NCBI RefSeq assembly: GCF_019977235.1
Contig: NZ_AP024646.1
Location: 2,728,001-2,792,000, forward strand
DNA length: 64,000 nt
Direction of reading: 5' to 3'
DNA from: Arthrobacter sp. StoSoilB5
GTDB taxonomy: Bacteria; Actinomycetota; Actinomycetes; Actinomycetales; Micrococcaceae
The translations under genes and the position numbers were made by a program. The notes under the pieces were generated by a model. That model searched no databases. It saw nothing but the letters and a program-made list of their open reading frames with translations, and had not been told where the DNA came from. Below are positions 45,138-54,208 of this stretch, in pieces. Within the stretch, counting starts at the first letter, position 1. Every line of letters starts with the position of its first letter.

Positions 45138-46043
45138 TTAGGCCATCAGTTCGTCTTGGCGGCTGCGGACTTCCGACAGAACGGCCTTGATGACGGCCTG
45201 GACGGCAGGGGAGCGAAGTGATTCTGGTCTGGCCGCGGCCCAGAAACTGAGCCGCCGTTCAAAACCATGCGGCAGTACGGGGACAAAACCCGGGAGTCCG
45301 TAGACCATGAAGGAGGGCAGGAGGCCGATTCCGCCGTTATGTCGAACCGCCTCCAGCTGGGCAAAGAGGCTTGTTGCCTGAAAGTTTGCCGGACTCTCTG
45401 TCAGGGTTTGCGAACGGTGCCCTATTTCGACAACTTGAAGAAGTGACTCCACGTAGGACACGAAGCTGTGGCTTTGAAGTTCCGGAAGTGTTTGGGGCGT
45501 CCCGCGCTCTTTCAGGTAATTTGGGCTGGCATAAAGGCGGAGGACGTAGTCAGCGAGGAAGATTGTCTCAGTTCTCCCCGCCTCCACGATGCCGGCGACA
45601 ATCTCAAGATCCACGCCGGACCTGTTCCGGCTCAGCTTGCGTGTGGCATTGAGCATTTCGATCCGGAGCAAGGGGTTTCTGCGCTGAAGCCGCACGAGCG
45701 CCGGCGTCACGAACATGGGTCCGAACACGTCGGGGGTGCTGATCCTGACCAAACCCGAGAGCGAATCGGAAGTGCGTTCCAAGCCGGCCGCAAGGCCTCC
45801 CAAGCTTCGCTCAACGCCCTCTGCCGCAGCGACCGCCTGTCGTCCCAACTCGGTCAGCTCCCAACCATAGGGAGTGCGTTCCAGGGTGCGGCCGCCCAGA
45901 CGTTTATCCAAGGCGATGATCCGCCTCGAGATGGTGGTGTGGGTGGTTTCCAGCGCCTCAGCGACCGCGTTGAATCTACCCAAGCGGGCAACAGTGAGCA
46001 GGACGAGAAGATCGTCTGCGCTTGGAAGTCCTTTAAAGTCCAA
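45138..46043 (-). CDS. LysR family transcriptional regulator
   Basis: A 301-residue LysR protein with an N-terminal winged helix (FNAVAEALETTHTTISRRII near residues 24-43) and an effector domain. It lies upstream of mmsA on the same strand (about 210 bases apart) and is divergent from the acyl-CoA dehydrogenase. The shared region includes a perfect 18-bp inverted repeat. It is the natural candidate regulator for the acyl-CoA dehydrogenase and perhaps the valine operon. Normal length. Confidence 0.92.
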   Translation of the reverse strand: MDFKGLPSADDLLVLLTVARLGRFNAVAEALETTHTTISRRIIALDKRLGGRTLERTPYGWELTELGRQAVAAAEGVERSLGGLAAGLERTSDSLSGLVRISTPDVFGPMFVTPALVRLQRRNPLLRIEMLNATRKLSRNRSGVDLEIVAGIVEAGRTETIFLADYVLRLYASPNYLKERGTPQTLPELQSHSFVSYVESLLQVVEIGHRSQTLTESPANFQATSLFAQLEAVRHNGGIGLLPSFMVYGLPGFVPVLPHGFERRLSFWAAARPESLRSPAVQAVIKAVLSEVRSRQDELMA

Positions 46044-46094
46044 CGTTTCGCCTCCTGTGCATCAACGCACACTATGTCTGCCTAAACAAACCTT

Positions 46095-46132
46095 TAGTAG
46101 GACTTCCTAGTATCTACTAGGAAGTCCTACTA
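46095..46132. promoter_or_regulatory. Perfect 18-bp inverted repeat in the LysR / acyl-CoA dehydrogenase divergent region
   Basis: Arms TAGTAGGACTTCCTAGTA (46095-46112) and TACTAGGAAGTCCTACTA (46115-46132) match perfectly, with a two-base spacer. The site is about 50 bases upstream of the LysR start and about 75 upstream of the dehydrogenase start. It is too long and exact for a typical LysR box; it could be a repressor operator or a DNA cruciform. Confidence 0.65.
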
Positions 46133-46207
46133 TGAGGACCTGGTGCGTTTCTGCTGCCAGTAAGCCCAGTCAAGCTACTCCTGTCAAGGATGAAAGGACA
46201 CATGCCC

Positions 46208-47422
46208 ATGAAACTGGAAGAAAGAGTCCGCAACCTGCCCGACGAAGTGGCGCCAACCATAGTGCCGCCTTTCCCTGATGCCGACATGATGCATATCTTG
46301 GATCTGCTCCCACCGGCCGAGCGTTCCCGGCTGTTGGACATCCGTAGATTTCTTCAGGAGGACGTCCGGGCAGCAACCATTGACTATTGGAACAGGGAGG
46401 AGTTCCCGTTCGAGCTCCTGCCCAAGCTCGGAGCCTATGGATTGGGAGGCTTGCAAACGGACGGAACATCAGTCCTGTTTAAGGGACTCGTATATGTTGA
46501 GGTCGCTCGAGCGGACGTCTCACTGTCAGCCCTGGTAGGCATCCACAATGAACTCATCGTGGGAATGATTAACGCATTGGGGTCGCAGGCCCAAAAAGAC
46601 CGTTGGCTCCCTGGTCTGACCTCATTCCGGCAACTCGGCGCATTTGCCCTCACGGAGCCGGACCATGGTTCAGATATAGCCGGCGGCGTTGAGACTACTG
46701 CCCGCCTTGAAGGCGGGGAATGGGTCATCGATGGTGCAAAACGCTGGATAGGCTCGGGTACTGTCGCCGACTTCGCTTTGGTCTGGGCCCGGGATGTCGC
46801 GGATGGGCAGATTAAGGGCTTCATTGTTGAGACGGATCGCCCCGGATACTCGGCAACGAAAATCTGCAACAAGATCGGTTTGCGGATCATGCAAAACGCC
46901 CACATCGAGTTGCGGTCCGTGCGGATTCCCGAAGCAAACCTCCTGCCGGGAGCGACCGACTTCTCGAAAGCAAACGACCTCTTGCGGGATTCCCGGGCAT
47001 GGGTAGGCTGGCAGGCCGCCGGCATTCAGCTCGCGGCATTTGATATCGCCCGCGCCTACTCGCTGAAGCGAAAGCAGTTTGGTCGGGAACTCGCTAAGTT
47101 CCAACTGGTACAGCAACAGCTGGCCGAGATCATCGGGAACGCCACGGCGTCGCTCGGATTGATGGCACACCTGGCGAGAATACAGACCGATGGAAAGCTT
47201 GAGATGGCCCAAGCCGCCATGAGCAAGGCAACCACCACCCGGATGGCGAGGGCTTCGGTAGCCATGGGCAGATCCCTGCTTGGCGGAAACGGGATAAGCA
47301 GCGACTACGAAATGGGCAAGCTGCTGGGGGACGCCGAGATCCTCTACACATACGAGGGAACCTACGAGATGAATTCACTCATTGTCGGCCGTGCCGTCAC
47401 CGGAAAATCCGCATTCGTCTAG
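46208..47422 (+). CDS. Acyl-CoA dehydrogenase (glutaryl-CoA dehydrogenase-like group)
   Basis: An FAD acyl-CoA dehydrogenase of about 404 residues. Family motifs are FALTEPDHGSDIAGG near residue 144, a WVIDGAKRWIGSGTVADF stretch, and the C-terminal catalytic glutamate region YTYEGTYEMNSLIVGRAVTG. The EGTYEMN form resembles the glutaryl-CoA dehydrogenase position rather than short-chain enzymes. I prefer ATG 46208, nine bases from AAGGA; ATGs at 46190 and 46202 are alternatives. It is divergent from the LysR gene and may begin branched-chain acyl-CoA oxidation, but the substrate is uncertain. Confidence 0.88.
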   Translation: MKLEERVRNLPDEVAPTIVPPFPDADMMHILDLLPPAERSRLLDIRRFLQEDVRAATIDYWNREEFPFELLPKLGAYGLGGLQTDGTSVLFKGLVYVEVARADVSLSALVGIHNELIVGMINALGSQAQKDRWLPGLTSFRQLGAFALTEPDHGSDIAGGVETTARLEGGEWVIDGAKRWIGSGTVADFALVWARDVADGQIKGFIVETDRPGYSATKICNKIGLRIMQNAHIELRSVRIPEANLLPGATDFSKANDLLRDSRAWVGWQAAGIQLAAFDIARAYSLKRKQFGRELAKFQLVQQQLAEIIGNATASLGLMAHLARIQTDGKLEMAQAAMSKATTTRMARASVAMGRSLLGGNGISSDYEMGKLLGDAEILYTYEGTYEMNSLIVGRAVTGKSAFV

Positions 47423-47536
47423 TCCTGAGCTGATCGGAACGCACTATACGTATGCGGCGGCATTCACCGTGAGCGTTGGACGGTGGAATCGCGGGAGGAG
47501 GACTAGTTCCACCGCTTTGGGGGCTGGGATGTGTGG

Positions 47537-47746
47537 TCAGTGCGCAGAGCTGGTGTCGAGGTCTTCCATGGCCCAGGTGAGGACCCGGAGATCGAATCGT
47601 GGCAACCGCAGTGCTCCGTGAACGAAGGCGTCGAATTCGGGTTCGGAAGCGTTCCCGCCTTCAGCCCAGTACCTGAGCCATAGACGCTCAAGGGTGATTT
47701 CGTGTTTCGCTATGAGCTGTCGTGCTGTCTTCCGTGGGTCATCCAT
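47537..47746 (-). CDS. Small hypothetical protein
   Basis: A 69-residue protein starting MDDPRKTARQLIAKHEI, predicted mostly helical, rich in Leu/Trp/Arg with an acidic end. No membrane segment, metal site or known motif. GGGGATACGG precedes the ATG. Composition and codon use look genuine, and small proteins like it occur in related genomes in my general experience. It lies between the acyl-CoA dehydrogenase and the MepB-like gene with no clear partner. The bases between 47747 and 48016 show no convincing gene. Confidence 0.5.
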   Translation of the reverse strand: MDDPRKTARQLIAKHEITLERLWLRYWAEGGNASEPEFDAFVHGALRLPRFDLRVLTWAMEDLDTSSAH

Positions 47747-48016
47747 GCCGTATCCCCAGTGTCGTTGATGATCTTCAGCGGCTCAATGGTCAGTTTACTT
47801 ACGATGCCGGATTTCCTCGACATCCGCGCCCAAAAAGCTGATGCGAAAAGGGGAATGGATTCCCAACATCAGCGGGATTCTGCTGGGAGTGACAGGATTC
47901 GCTTCGAACGCTGTGGATCGAGGCGGTAGAGCAACTGAACGCTGACCTTAAGGCGGCTATGACCTCCCGGACCACCATAGTCCTGGCTTGCGGCGGGCAG
48001 GTTTCAGGCCGGATTC

Positions 48017-48487
48017 TTGAGCGATTACAGTTTGAGAGTGAATTTCCACGCATTCAAGCGCTTCATCGATCTCGCACCTGCTGCTGTCGATGCAGAGCCT
48101 GTCGTCCAGGTTGAAGAACAGAACAGCGACTACGAATCCGGGGTTGCACGCATCGGGAACGAGCAGTGGCGAATCCGCACCGCCCGGATCACACCGACGA
48201 AGCCGGGCGCCTTCGTCGCGGTCTGGAAACGCGGCGAAGGCGGATCCACCAGGCCCTTCACGGCTAACGAGTCGATGTCTGGACTGCTCGTCTTCGTAGA
48301 GGAGCAGGAGCGGTTCGGGGTCTTCCAATTCACCACGGAGCACCTGACCTCGCTCGGATACGTCAGCTCCGACTGGCATCCCGGCAAACGCGGATTCCGC
48401 GTCTATCCCGCATGGTGCACCGACCTGAATTCTCAAGCGTCACGCACTCAGCGCGCGCAGGGGTCTGTGTTCGTCGAGCTTCCTTGA
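48017..48487 (+). CDS. MepB family protein
   Basis: A 156-residue MepB-like protein. The conserved family core is present: RTARITPTKPGAFVAVWKR near residue 55, FGVFQFTTEHLTSLGY near 98 and KRGFRVYPAWCTDLNSQA near 122. Staphylococcal MepB is encoded with the MepRA efflux system but has no proven activity; no such pump is beside this gene. The start is uncertain: TTG 48017 has no ribosome site, and GTG 48038 is possible. Full-length for the family. Confidence 0.75.
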   Translation: MSDYSLRVNFHAFKRFIDLAPAAVDAEPVVQVEEQNSDYESGVARIGNEQWRIRTARITPTKPGAFVAVWKRGEGGSTRPFTANESMSGLLVFVEEQERFGVFQFTTEHLTSLGYVSSDWHPGKRGFRVYPAWCTDLNSQASRTQRAQGSVFVELP

Positions 48488-48628
48488 AGCAACGCGTCGA
48501 GGACCGTAACTGAAAACGAGCAGGCAATCCAACATCTCCCGTAAGCCGACCGCTGACCGTGCCGACCGGACCCTGCGACTCGTTCCGCGGTGGTCGGTCC
48601 GACGCCCTCGGGAGGCGAGCCTGACGAC

Positions 48629-48662
48629 GCCTTCGGCTCGCTGCAAGCACCGAGCCGAAGGC
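48629..48662. terminator. Stem-loop downstream of the MepB-like gene
   Basis: Perfect 12-base arms GCCTTCGGCTCG (48629-48640) and CGAGCCGAAGGC (48651-48662), loop of ten. It is about 140 bases past the MepB stop, with no T-tract. It could be a terminator or a leftover element in this decayed stretch. Otherwise 48488-49397 holds only the ABC remnant. Confidence 0.45.
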
Positions 48663-49042
48663 AACGTCCGGGAGACACGCTCCTCGGGCAAGTACCCGAT
48701 GTGATCAGCGAACCGTGAATATCGTTCGGTGCCGGTCCCTTTCTACTGTCCCGGTGAGGTCGAACATCAGTTCACATGATGTCAAGCAAATGCTTAAACT
48801 TGGCAACTCGCGCGACCTCGAAGGCATGTTGACTCATCCCATGCGCGTCAGGCTTGGGCTAGCGGGGGAGCGGGCCACATTGGCCTTTTTGGCGGACTTC
48901 AATGCGGTGGAAGGGGATGTATATGGAATCCGAGGTGGCTCTATGGTTCGGGGTGTGCCACTCAGGCGGCCGGTCCGTCCTCCCGTGCGCCAATGGGGCC
49001 GGCGGTCTTCGCGATCATCCTGAAGGTCTTACCGGCAGCCGG

Positions 49043-49184
49043 GGCAAGATCCTGGAGCGGCTCACCGGCGAAGAACTCGCTGCCGGCAAGGTGAAGCACC
49101 CCTACACGAAAGCCCTTCTCGCCGCTACGCCCTCCATCGCAGAACGCAAGGCAGAGCTCGTCACGGTTTCGGCCAAGGACTTCG
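49043..49184 (+). pseudogene. Oligopeptide-type ABC transporter ATPase fragment
   Basis: About 47 residues match the C-terminal end of Dpp/Opp-type ATPases: GKILERLTGEELAAGKVKHP, then YTKALLAATPS. This is the segment after the H-loop where these proteins read 'HPYT..LL...P'. No Walker A, signature or Walker B occurs upstream, and the frame continues into unrelated sequence until about 49384. It is a gene end left by a deletion or recombination. Nothing complete is encoded between 48488 and 49397. Confidence 0.65.
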
Positions 49185-49397
49185 CATTGGATGAGGTTTT
49201 CGACGACGATTCCGCCACTGGCACCCGTATACCCGACGCCTTATTGACTCCGTGCCTGGAGGGCCTGGTTTCGACATCGGAGAACGGAGGGTGGCGGTTC
49301 GTTAAGCGGGACAAACCGCTGCGAAATCCGCATTTTAGGCCCGGGGCGGATTGTGTCCTGATGTTGCCGGAGACATGCGTGTGAGCGCAATGGCCCG

Positions 49398-50513
49398 TTA
49401 GCGTCGGTGCCCTTGGGCGAGGGGGCAGGTGAACGGGTCTGCGGCCTTGAGTCCTACCTTGTTGAGGTAGCGGATAACGATTCCGTAGGAGCTCATCAGC
49501 CCAGTCTCGGTGTAGGGGATGCCTGTGAGAGCGCAGTGTGCTTTGACCAACTGGCTGGCTTCGCGAAGATGCCGACGGGGCATGTCGGGAAACAAATGGT
49601 GTTCGATCTGGTAGTTGAGCCCACCCATGAAGAACGTGACGAATCCACCGCCGGTGATATTTCGGGAAGTGAGCACCTGCCGGGTCAGGAAGTCGGCACG
49701 GCTGTTTTCGGGAAGTATCGGCATTCCTTTGTGGTTTGGTGCAAAGGTTCCGCCCATATACAACCCGAAGACGGCGACCTGAACCCCGATAAACGCTGCG
49801 GCGACACCAGGGGACAGCACAAGGAACAGCAATCCGATGTAGGTGCCGAGGCGCAGACCCAGCAGGCCAAGCTCAAGCCATCGGTACTTCACCGGCCCGC
49901 GACGCAGCAGATACTTCAGCGAGTCGATGTGCAATGTCCATCCAAGGAACAAAAGCAGCGGGAAAAGGAGAAAGCCCTGTCGCTTGCCGTAGGCCCGGGA
50001 AAAGCGCCCACGCTTGGTCGGCACTTCGTTGTGGAAGACGATGGCGCCGGGAGCGATGTCCGGATCCTTATTAACCACGTTCGGTCGGGCGTGGTGCCTT
50101 GAGTGCTTGTCGGTCCAGTAGGCATAACTCATACCCACCATCAGGGTGGCGATCAGGCGTGCAGTCCACTCATTTGCAGCCCGGGAGGAGAACACCTGAA
50201 GGTGCGCAGCTTCGTGGCCGACCAACGCGAACTGCGTGAACACGACACCGAGCACGGCCGCGACTGCAAGCTGGAGCCAAGAGTCGCCTAGAAGGAAGAA
50301 CGCCACCCAGACAGCGGCGCCCGCGACGACCAGGAGCATCAAGAGCAGGAGGTAATAGCGCCGGCACCGCTCAAGCAGCCCGGCCTCCTTGACTGACGTC
50401 AAGAGGCCCGCGTAGCTGTTGGTGACTTTGTTGATCCGGATTCCGGGCGTTGCATGCTTGGATATTGGCGTGAGCGTGGGTACGACCGGCGGGGGCTGAT
50501 GGGTTGAGGTCAA
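49398..50513 (-). CDS. Membrane fatty acid desaturase
   Basis: A desaturase of about 371 residues. The three histidine boxes of membrane di-iron enzymes are visible: VGHEAAH, then DKHSRHHARP, and NYQIEHHLFPDMPRR near the end, separated by hydrophobic segments. It inserts a double bond in a membrane lipid acyl chain, probably needing ferredoxin or a similar donor. The start is TTG 50513 with AGGAGG seven bases before; the longer frame to 50582 has no ribosome site. The two GAF-ANTAR genes lie upstream on the same strand, so it may be in their control region. Confidence 0.9.
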   Translation of the reverse strand: MTSTHQPPPVVPTLTPISKHATPGIRINKVTNSYAGLLTSVKEAGLLERCRRYYLLLLMLLVVAGAAVWVAFFLLGDSWLQLAVAAVLGVVFTQFALVGHEAAHLQVFSSRAANEWTARLIATLMVGMSYAYWTDKHSRHHARPNVVNKDPDIAPGAIVFHNEVPTKRGRFSRAYGKRQGFLLFPLLLFLGWTLHIDSLKYLLRRGPVKYRWLELGLLGLRLGTYIGLLFLVLSPGVAAAFIGVQVAVFGLYMGGTFAPNHKGMPILPENSRADFLTRQVLTSRNITGGGFVTFFMGGLNYQIEHHLFPDMPRRHLREASQLVKAHCALTGIPYTETGLMSSYGIVIRYLNKVGLKAADPFTCPLAQGHRR

Positions 50514-50655
50514 GGTGTTGCCTCCTCGTGCGCGCTGGTGATGCGCTGCCGAGGTCTGGGGCAACAACACCAGCGTAGGCACGAAGGGCGATGTGAGTCC
50601 AGAGGGAATGGACCTTGCCGGGCAATCCTTTCAAGTGGGGCGTGCCCGGAAAGTG

Positions 50656-51369
50656 CTAGATCATCAAAGTGCGCTTGATGATGCTTTCGGCGACGTCGTG
50701 AAGGTTTTGCCGGGAGGAGCGGGCATGTGCGCGTAGCACATTGAAAGCACTGTCCATGTCGAGGTTCTTGGTCTGTGCGATGACACCCTTGGCCTGCTCG
50801 ATGAGCACCCGGGTGGTTAGCGCGCGTTGCAGTTGGTCGTTGAGGACGCCCGCTTCGCGGATGGTGCGTTCCTGGAGAAGGCTGATGGTCGCCACGTCGG
50901 CCATGGCCTGGGCGATGGAGGCGTCTTCGGGGGTTAGGGCGCCGGTTTCGGCGCCGAACAGGCCCATGGCGCCGATGACCCTGGTGTGGACGCGCATTGG
51001 CACGGCGTGCACTGACCTGAATCCCATGTCCAAGGCAATGTGTTGGAATGCCGGCCAGCGGTCACCAAGGGTGCCGATGTCATCGACGGTGATGACGGTT
51101 CCGGTGCGGTAGCACTCCACGCAGGGGCCAGCTCCGGCTTCGAGTTGCAGCAGCTCCACCAGTTGGCTTTGCTCGCTGGTGGAGGCGAGCAGTTGCAGGT
51201 TCCCGTCGGCGTCGGAGAGCAACAGTCCGGCATGGGCGGCGTCGAGCAAGTCGACGGCGTCCTCCACGAGGGTGTGGAGGAGGTCCAGGACGTCGTAGTC
51301 AGCAACGAGGGTGTCGGTAAGCTTCACGAACGTATCGCTGAGACGCTCGGCTCTGCTTTTGTTTACCAT
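50656..51369 (-). CDS. GAF and ANTAR domain antiterminator-type regulator
   Basis: A 237-residue protein. An N-terminal GAF domain (LLDAAHAGLLLSDADGNLQL near 36, then GFRSVHAVPMRVHTRVIGAM) is followed by a C-terminal ANTAR domain (LIEQAKGVIAQTKNLDMDSA, then RAHARSSRQNLHDVAESII). ANTAR domains bind paired RNA hairpins and prevent termination. It starts nine bases after its neighbour of the same architecture, so they form an operon and may form heterodimers. Signals sensed are unknown; related proteins respond to stress. Its target could be the desaturase mRNA just downstream. Confidence 0.9.
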   Translation of the reverse strand: MVNKSRAERLSDTFVKLTDTLVADYDVLDLLHTLVEDAVDLLDAAHAGLLLSDADGNLQLLASTSEQSQLVELLQLEAGAGPCVECYRTGTVITVDDIGTLGDRWPAFQHIALDMGFRSVHAVPMRVHTRVIGAMGLFGAETGALTPEDASIAQAMADVATISLLQERTIREAGVLNDQLQRALTTRVLIEQAKGVIAQTKNLDMDSAFNVLRAHARSSRQNLHDVAESIIKRTLMI

Positions 51370-51378
51370 GTCAGCATT

Positions 51379-52065
51379 TTACTGTGGACCGCTATCGGCG
51401 GCGTCCGGTGCCGGGGTGAAATTCAGCCGTCGGTTCACCACGTCCACGGCGGTGTCCTGCAGGGAACGTCCGCTGGCGAAGGCATGACCGCGGAGCAACA
51501 GCAACGCTTCGGCGGCGGTGCTTCCGGTCTGGACCAGCACCATACCGGTTGCCTGGTGGATTTCCCGACGGGCCACTGGAATGGCCGCGGATTCGGTCTC
51601 ATGGTCTGGCATCAATCCCCGCAGCAAAGTCCAGGCGGTCCGGCTGGCGATGTGGGTGGCCCGGCTGATCTGGGCGGGACTGAATTCGCGCGGAGAAGTG
51701 CAGTAAAGTTCCGCCACACCGATGACCAGGCCACCGGCGAGCAACGGGAAGACAAAGAGCGCGGCTGCGTCGGTCGTGGCCGCAGCTTCGGCGAACGCCG
51801 GCCATAAGCGCACTCCGGCGGCGCTGAGGTCTGGGATCATGACCGGCAGTTGGGTGCGGAAAACATCCCACCGTGGTCCGTCCCCGAGATCGTACTGGAG
51901 CTCATCAAGCCGGGCGGCCGTAACGTCGGACGCGCACATCAATGTTTCGGCTGCAGAACCACCGAAAATGGAAACAGCTGCGCCGTCGATGGGCAGTTCC
52001 TGGAGGAATGCGGCACACAGATCGCCGTGGGGTCCATACGCCGCCGCTGAGGTCACCTCAGGCAC
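51379..52065 (-). CDS. GAF and ANTAR domain antiterminator-type regulator
   Basis: A 228-residue GAF-ANTAR protein. The GAF part includes DGAAVSIFGGSAAETLMCAS near residue 28 and FVFPLLAGGLVIGVAELYC near 98. The ANTAR part holds EIHQATGMVLVQTGSTAAEA and LLRGHAFASGRSLQDTAVDV. It differs enough from the next gene to be an old duplicate. The start is GTG 52065. It is first in the two-gene operon. 52066-52285 upstream shows no gene. Confidence 0.88.
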   Translation of the reverse strand: MPEVTSAAAYGPHGDLCAAFLQELPIDGAAVSIFGGSAAETLMCASDVTAARLDELQYDLGDGPRWDVFRTQLPVMIPDLSAAGVRLWPAFAEAAATTDAAALFVFPLLAGGLVIGVAELYCTSPREFSPAQISRATHIASRTAWTLLRGLMPDHETESAAIPVARREIHQATGMVLVQTGSTAAEALLLLRGHAFASGRSLQDTAVDVVNRRLNFTPAPDAADSGPQ

Positions 52066-52285
52066 GCTTTGTCAGCTCTTACGCGATGGCTCGGCTGCAC
52101 CAACGACCACCATTCCTGTTTTTTGGAAGACAGCCGGACTCTGACTGCTTCCTCAACCATAAACCCGCCGGCGCTGGTGACTCTCGACGGCGGCTGTCAT
52201 CACGGTCTGTTCACTCCCTTTCGCGGGGTTCGCCATTTTTCGAAGTAGGTTGAGGTGTGGGATTTGCTGACCCATTGGGCCGCAC

Positions 52286-52573
52286 TTGGCCCGGCTGATG
52301 TTTGTTCTTCGGTGGTCGATCGAGCCAAACGAAGTGTGGACAATATCCACATTTCTGAACAACCAGGTGATGCGCGACTATTTGACCGGACAGGAATTTG
52401 CCAACCTGATGACCTCCCGAGGTATTTCACGGGACAGTACCGTTGTCATTTATGGTGACAAGCACAACTGGTGGGCGGCCTATATCCGCAACAACCCTGA
52501 GGAATACACGGGCGAGCGAACTTCAATCCCCGATTACCCGCAGGAGGGGGTCCTCCGCGGCGGGAAACTATGA
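52286..52573 (+). pseudogene. Rhodanese (thiosulfate sulfurtransferase) remnant
   Basis: Two rhodanese segments are fused by deletion. RDYLTGQEFANLMTSRGIS, then DSTVVIYGDKHNWWAAY, comes from the first domain. The downstream RNNPEEYTGERTSIPDYPQE, then GVLRGGKL, belongs to the second domain of SseA-like enzymes. The linker, the N-terminus and the catalytic Cys loop are gone, and the frame stops at 52573. No functional sulfurtransferase is expected. It lies in the rearranged stretch between the ANTAR pair and the quinone reductase. Confidence 0.7.
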
Positions 52574-52679
52574 CGGCTCATGGACGGAATGGGGCAATGC
52601 TGTTCGGCTCCCATAGCAGTAGGTCATTGAATTTCCTGTTTGGGCCCCGACCCGGTTGGCCTGGAGGCCATGGCGAGTC

Positions 52680-53708
52680 TCAGGATGATGGTGCGACGTC
52701 GATGAGCACCTTCCCGATGGTGCCCTGCTCCACGGCATCATGTGCCGCGGCGGTATCTTCGAGCGGGAAGCGGGTCAGCGGCAGGCCGTGCGCTTCGCCG
52801 ACGCGCAACGCGCCGGCCTTCAGCGCCTCAAAGACGGCTGCCACGGCGTGCTCTTTCTGCTCGTCCGTCACGGTGTAAGTGAGAATGAACTGGTATCGGA
52901 CGTTCTTGGTCATGCTTTCGCGGATTGGAACTGTCACTGTTTCTCCGGGGTTCGCCGCGTAGATGGCTATGGTTCCGCTTGGCTTGAGCACCTTCACGTC
53001 GGAATCGATGTTGGCTGGAGCGTTGACGTCAACGATGGTGTCGACCCCGCCGGGGGCGGAGCGACGGACGGCAGCCACGACGTCGTCGGTGCGGTAGTTC
53101 ACGATGGTATGGGCTCCCGCGAGGCGTGCGAGTTCAGCTTTCCGATCTCCGCTGACAGTCGTGATGATGGTTGCTCCGGCCCAATTTGCGAGCTGAATCG
53201 CAGCGTGTCCCACTGCGCCTGCACCGCCGGTGACCAGTACCGTTCGTCCCGCCAACGCGCCGGGGGAGAGCCTGGCAGGGCCGTCCTCGTTCGAGGTCAG
53301 CGCCCGGTGCGCTGTCAGGGCGGGGATGCCGATGGACGCCCCCGTATCGAAGGACTCTGCGTCCGGAAGCGCCACTGCTTTGGCGGCCGGTACAACCGCA
53401 TACTCCTGTGCTGTGCCCTCATGGCTGTCCCAGGCGACGTCCCAGAGCCAGACTCGGTCGCCGACGCTGAGTCCTGTCACTCCGGAGCCGATCTCGTCGA
53501 TCACGCCGGCGCCGTCCTGGTTAGGAACCTTCGGCGCTTCCAGCGGGATGTTTCGTCCTCCGCCTGCCCGGGCCTTCCAGTCGGTGGGGTTCACCCCGGA
53601 GACGACGATGCGAACCCGAACCTCACCCGCGCCGGGGTCAGCCAGCGGCTTGTCCTGAAACTTCAGCACTGAGGACGAACCTGTTTCTTCGTACACAATC
53701 GCTTTCAT
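52680..53708 (-). CDS. NADPH:quinone reductase-like MDR oxidoreductase
   Basis: A zinc-independent medium-chain dehydrogenase of about 342 residues, quinone oxidoreductase type. MKAIVYEETGSSSVLKF at the start, PNQDGAGVIDEIGSGV near residue 63, and nucleotide motif VLVTGGAGAVGHAAIQLA near 160. Structural zinc cysteines are absent. The ATG at 53708 follows GGGAGAAGAC; an upstream ATG at 53720 is less well placed. It probably reduces quinones or enones with NADPH. Single-gene unit with no clear partner. Confidence 0.88.
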   Translation of the reverse strand: MKAIVYEETGSSSVLKFQDKPLADPGAGEVRVRIVVSGVNPTDWKARAGGGRNIPLEAPKVPNQDGAGVIDEIGSGVTGLSVGDRVWLWDVAWDSHEGTAQEYAVVPAAKAVALPDAESFDTGASIGIPALTAHRALTSNEDGPARLSPGALAGRTVLVTGGAGAVGHAAIQLANWAGATIITTVSGDRKAELARLAGAHTIVNYRTDDVVAAVRRSAPGGVDTIVDVNAPANIDSDVKVLKPSGTIAIYAANPGETVTVPIRESMTKNVRYQFILTYTVTDEQKEHAVAAVFEALKAGALRVGEAHGLPLTRFPLEDTAAAHDAVEQGTIGKVLIDVAPSS

Positions 53709-53756
53709 GTCTTCTCCCATGAGCCGGGTACCCGTGGCCGAACCTACCGAACCACC

Positions 53757-54180
53757 CTATCGAAGGACGACGGCGGCAACTTCCTGCAACAGGTCCAATG
53801 ATCCTGGCGGACCATCTGGTAGCCACATCAGATACCAGACGGCTGCGCCAAGAAGCCCTGCGAGGCCGTCATGTTGCCCCAGTGCCCGGTTTGTGGGGAA
53901 ACACGAGCAGCGTGCTCGTGGCAGTGGCGAGGAGTTCTCCGTCGGCTGTGCTGAGGCGGGCTGAATCCTGCCTGGCGGCAGGCTGCCACCATTTCGTCGT
54001 GATAATCCGGCGAGATCGCGCGCGGAAGCCACACCCAGCTGTCGTCCCTGAACGGAGCCAGGTCCGCTGGCCTCTCGTCGGTGGCTTGCGCGTGCGTCGT
54101 CGGGAGTGCCAGGACGAAGTGTGCCTGCGGGCCACGACGCCCAGCAGGAAGCTGATACTCGTGGGGCCAACCCCACGCTG
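53757..54180 (-). pseudogene. LysR regulator remnant in several frames, possibly mixed with a thioesterase piece
   Basis: Minus-strand fragments read as the effector domain of a LysR protein. One frame gives FVLALPTTHAQATDERPADL and APFRDDSWVWLPRAISPDYH. Another gives AVWYLMWLPDGPPGSLDLLQ, like a LysR C-terminus. Between them a third frame reads LSTADGELLATATSTLLVF, which looks more like the end of a hotdog-fold thioesterase. The DNA-binding half is absent; the AAA ATPase gene starts where it should be, on the opposite strand. Decayed, non-functional. Confidence 0.55.
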
Positions 54181-54208
54181 GTCGGAAATCGAGTACTACA
54201 GTGGATGT

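Noticed and set aside
48902..49384. 160-codon open frame as an intact gene
   Set aside because: Only about 47 residues resemble a family (an ABC ATPase tail), and no catalytic motif is present, so I report a remnant.
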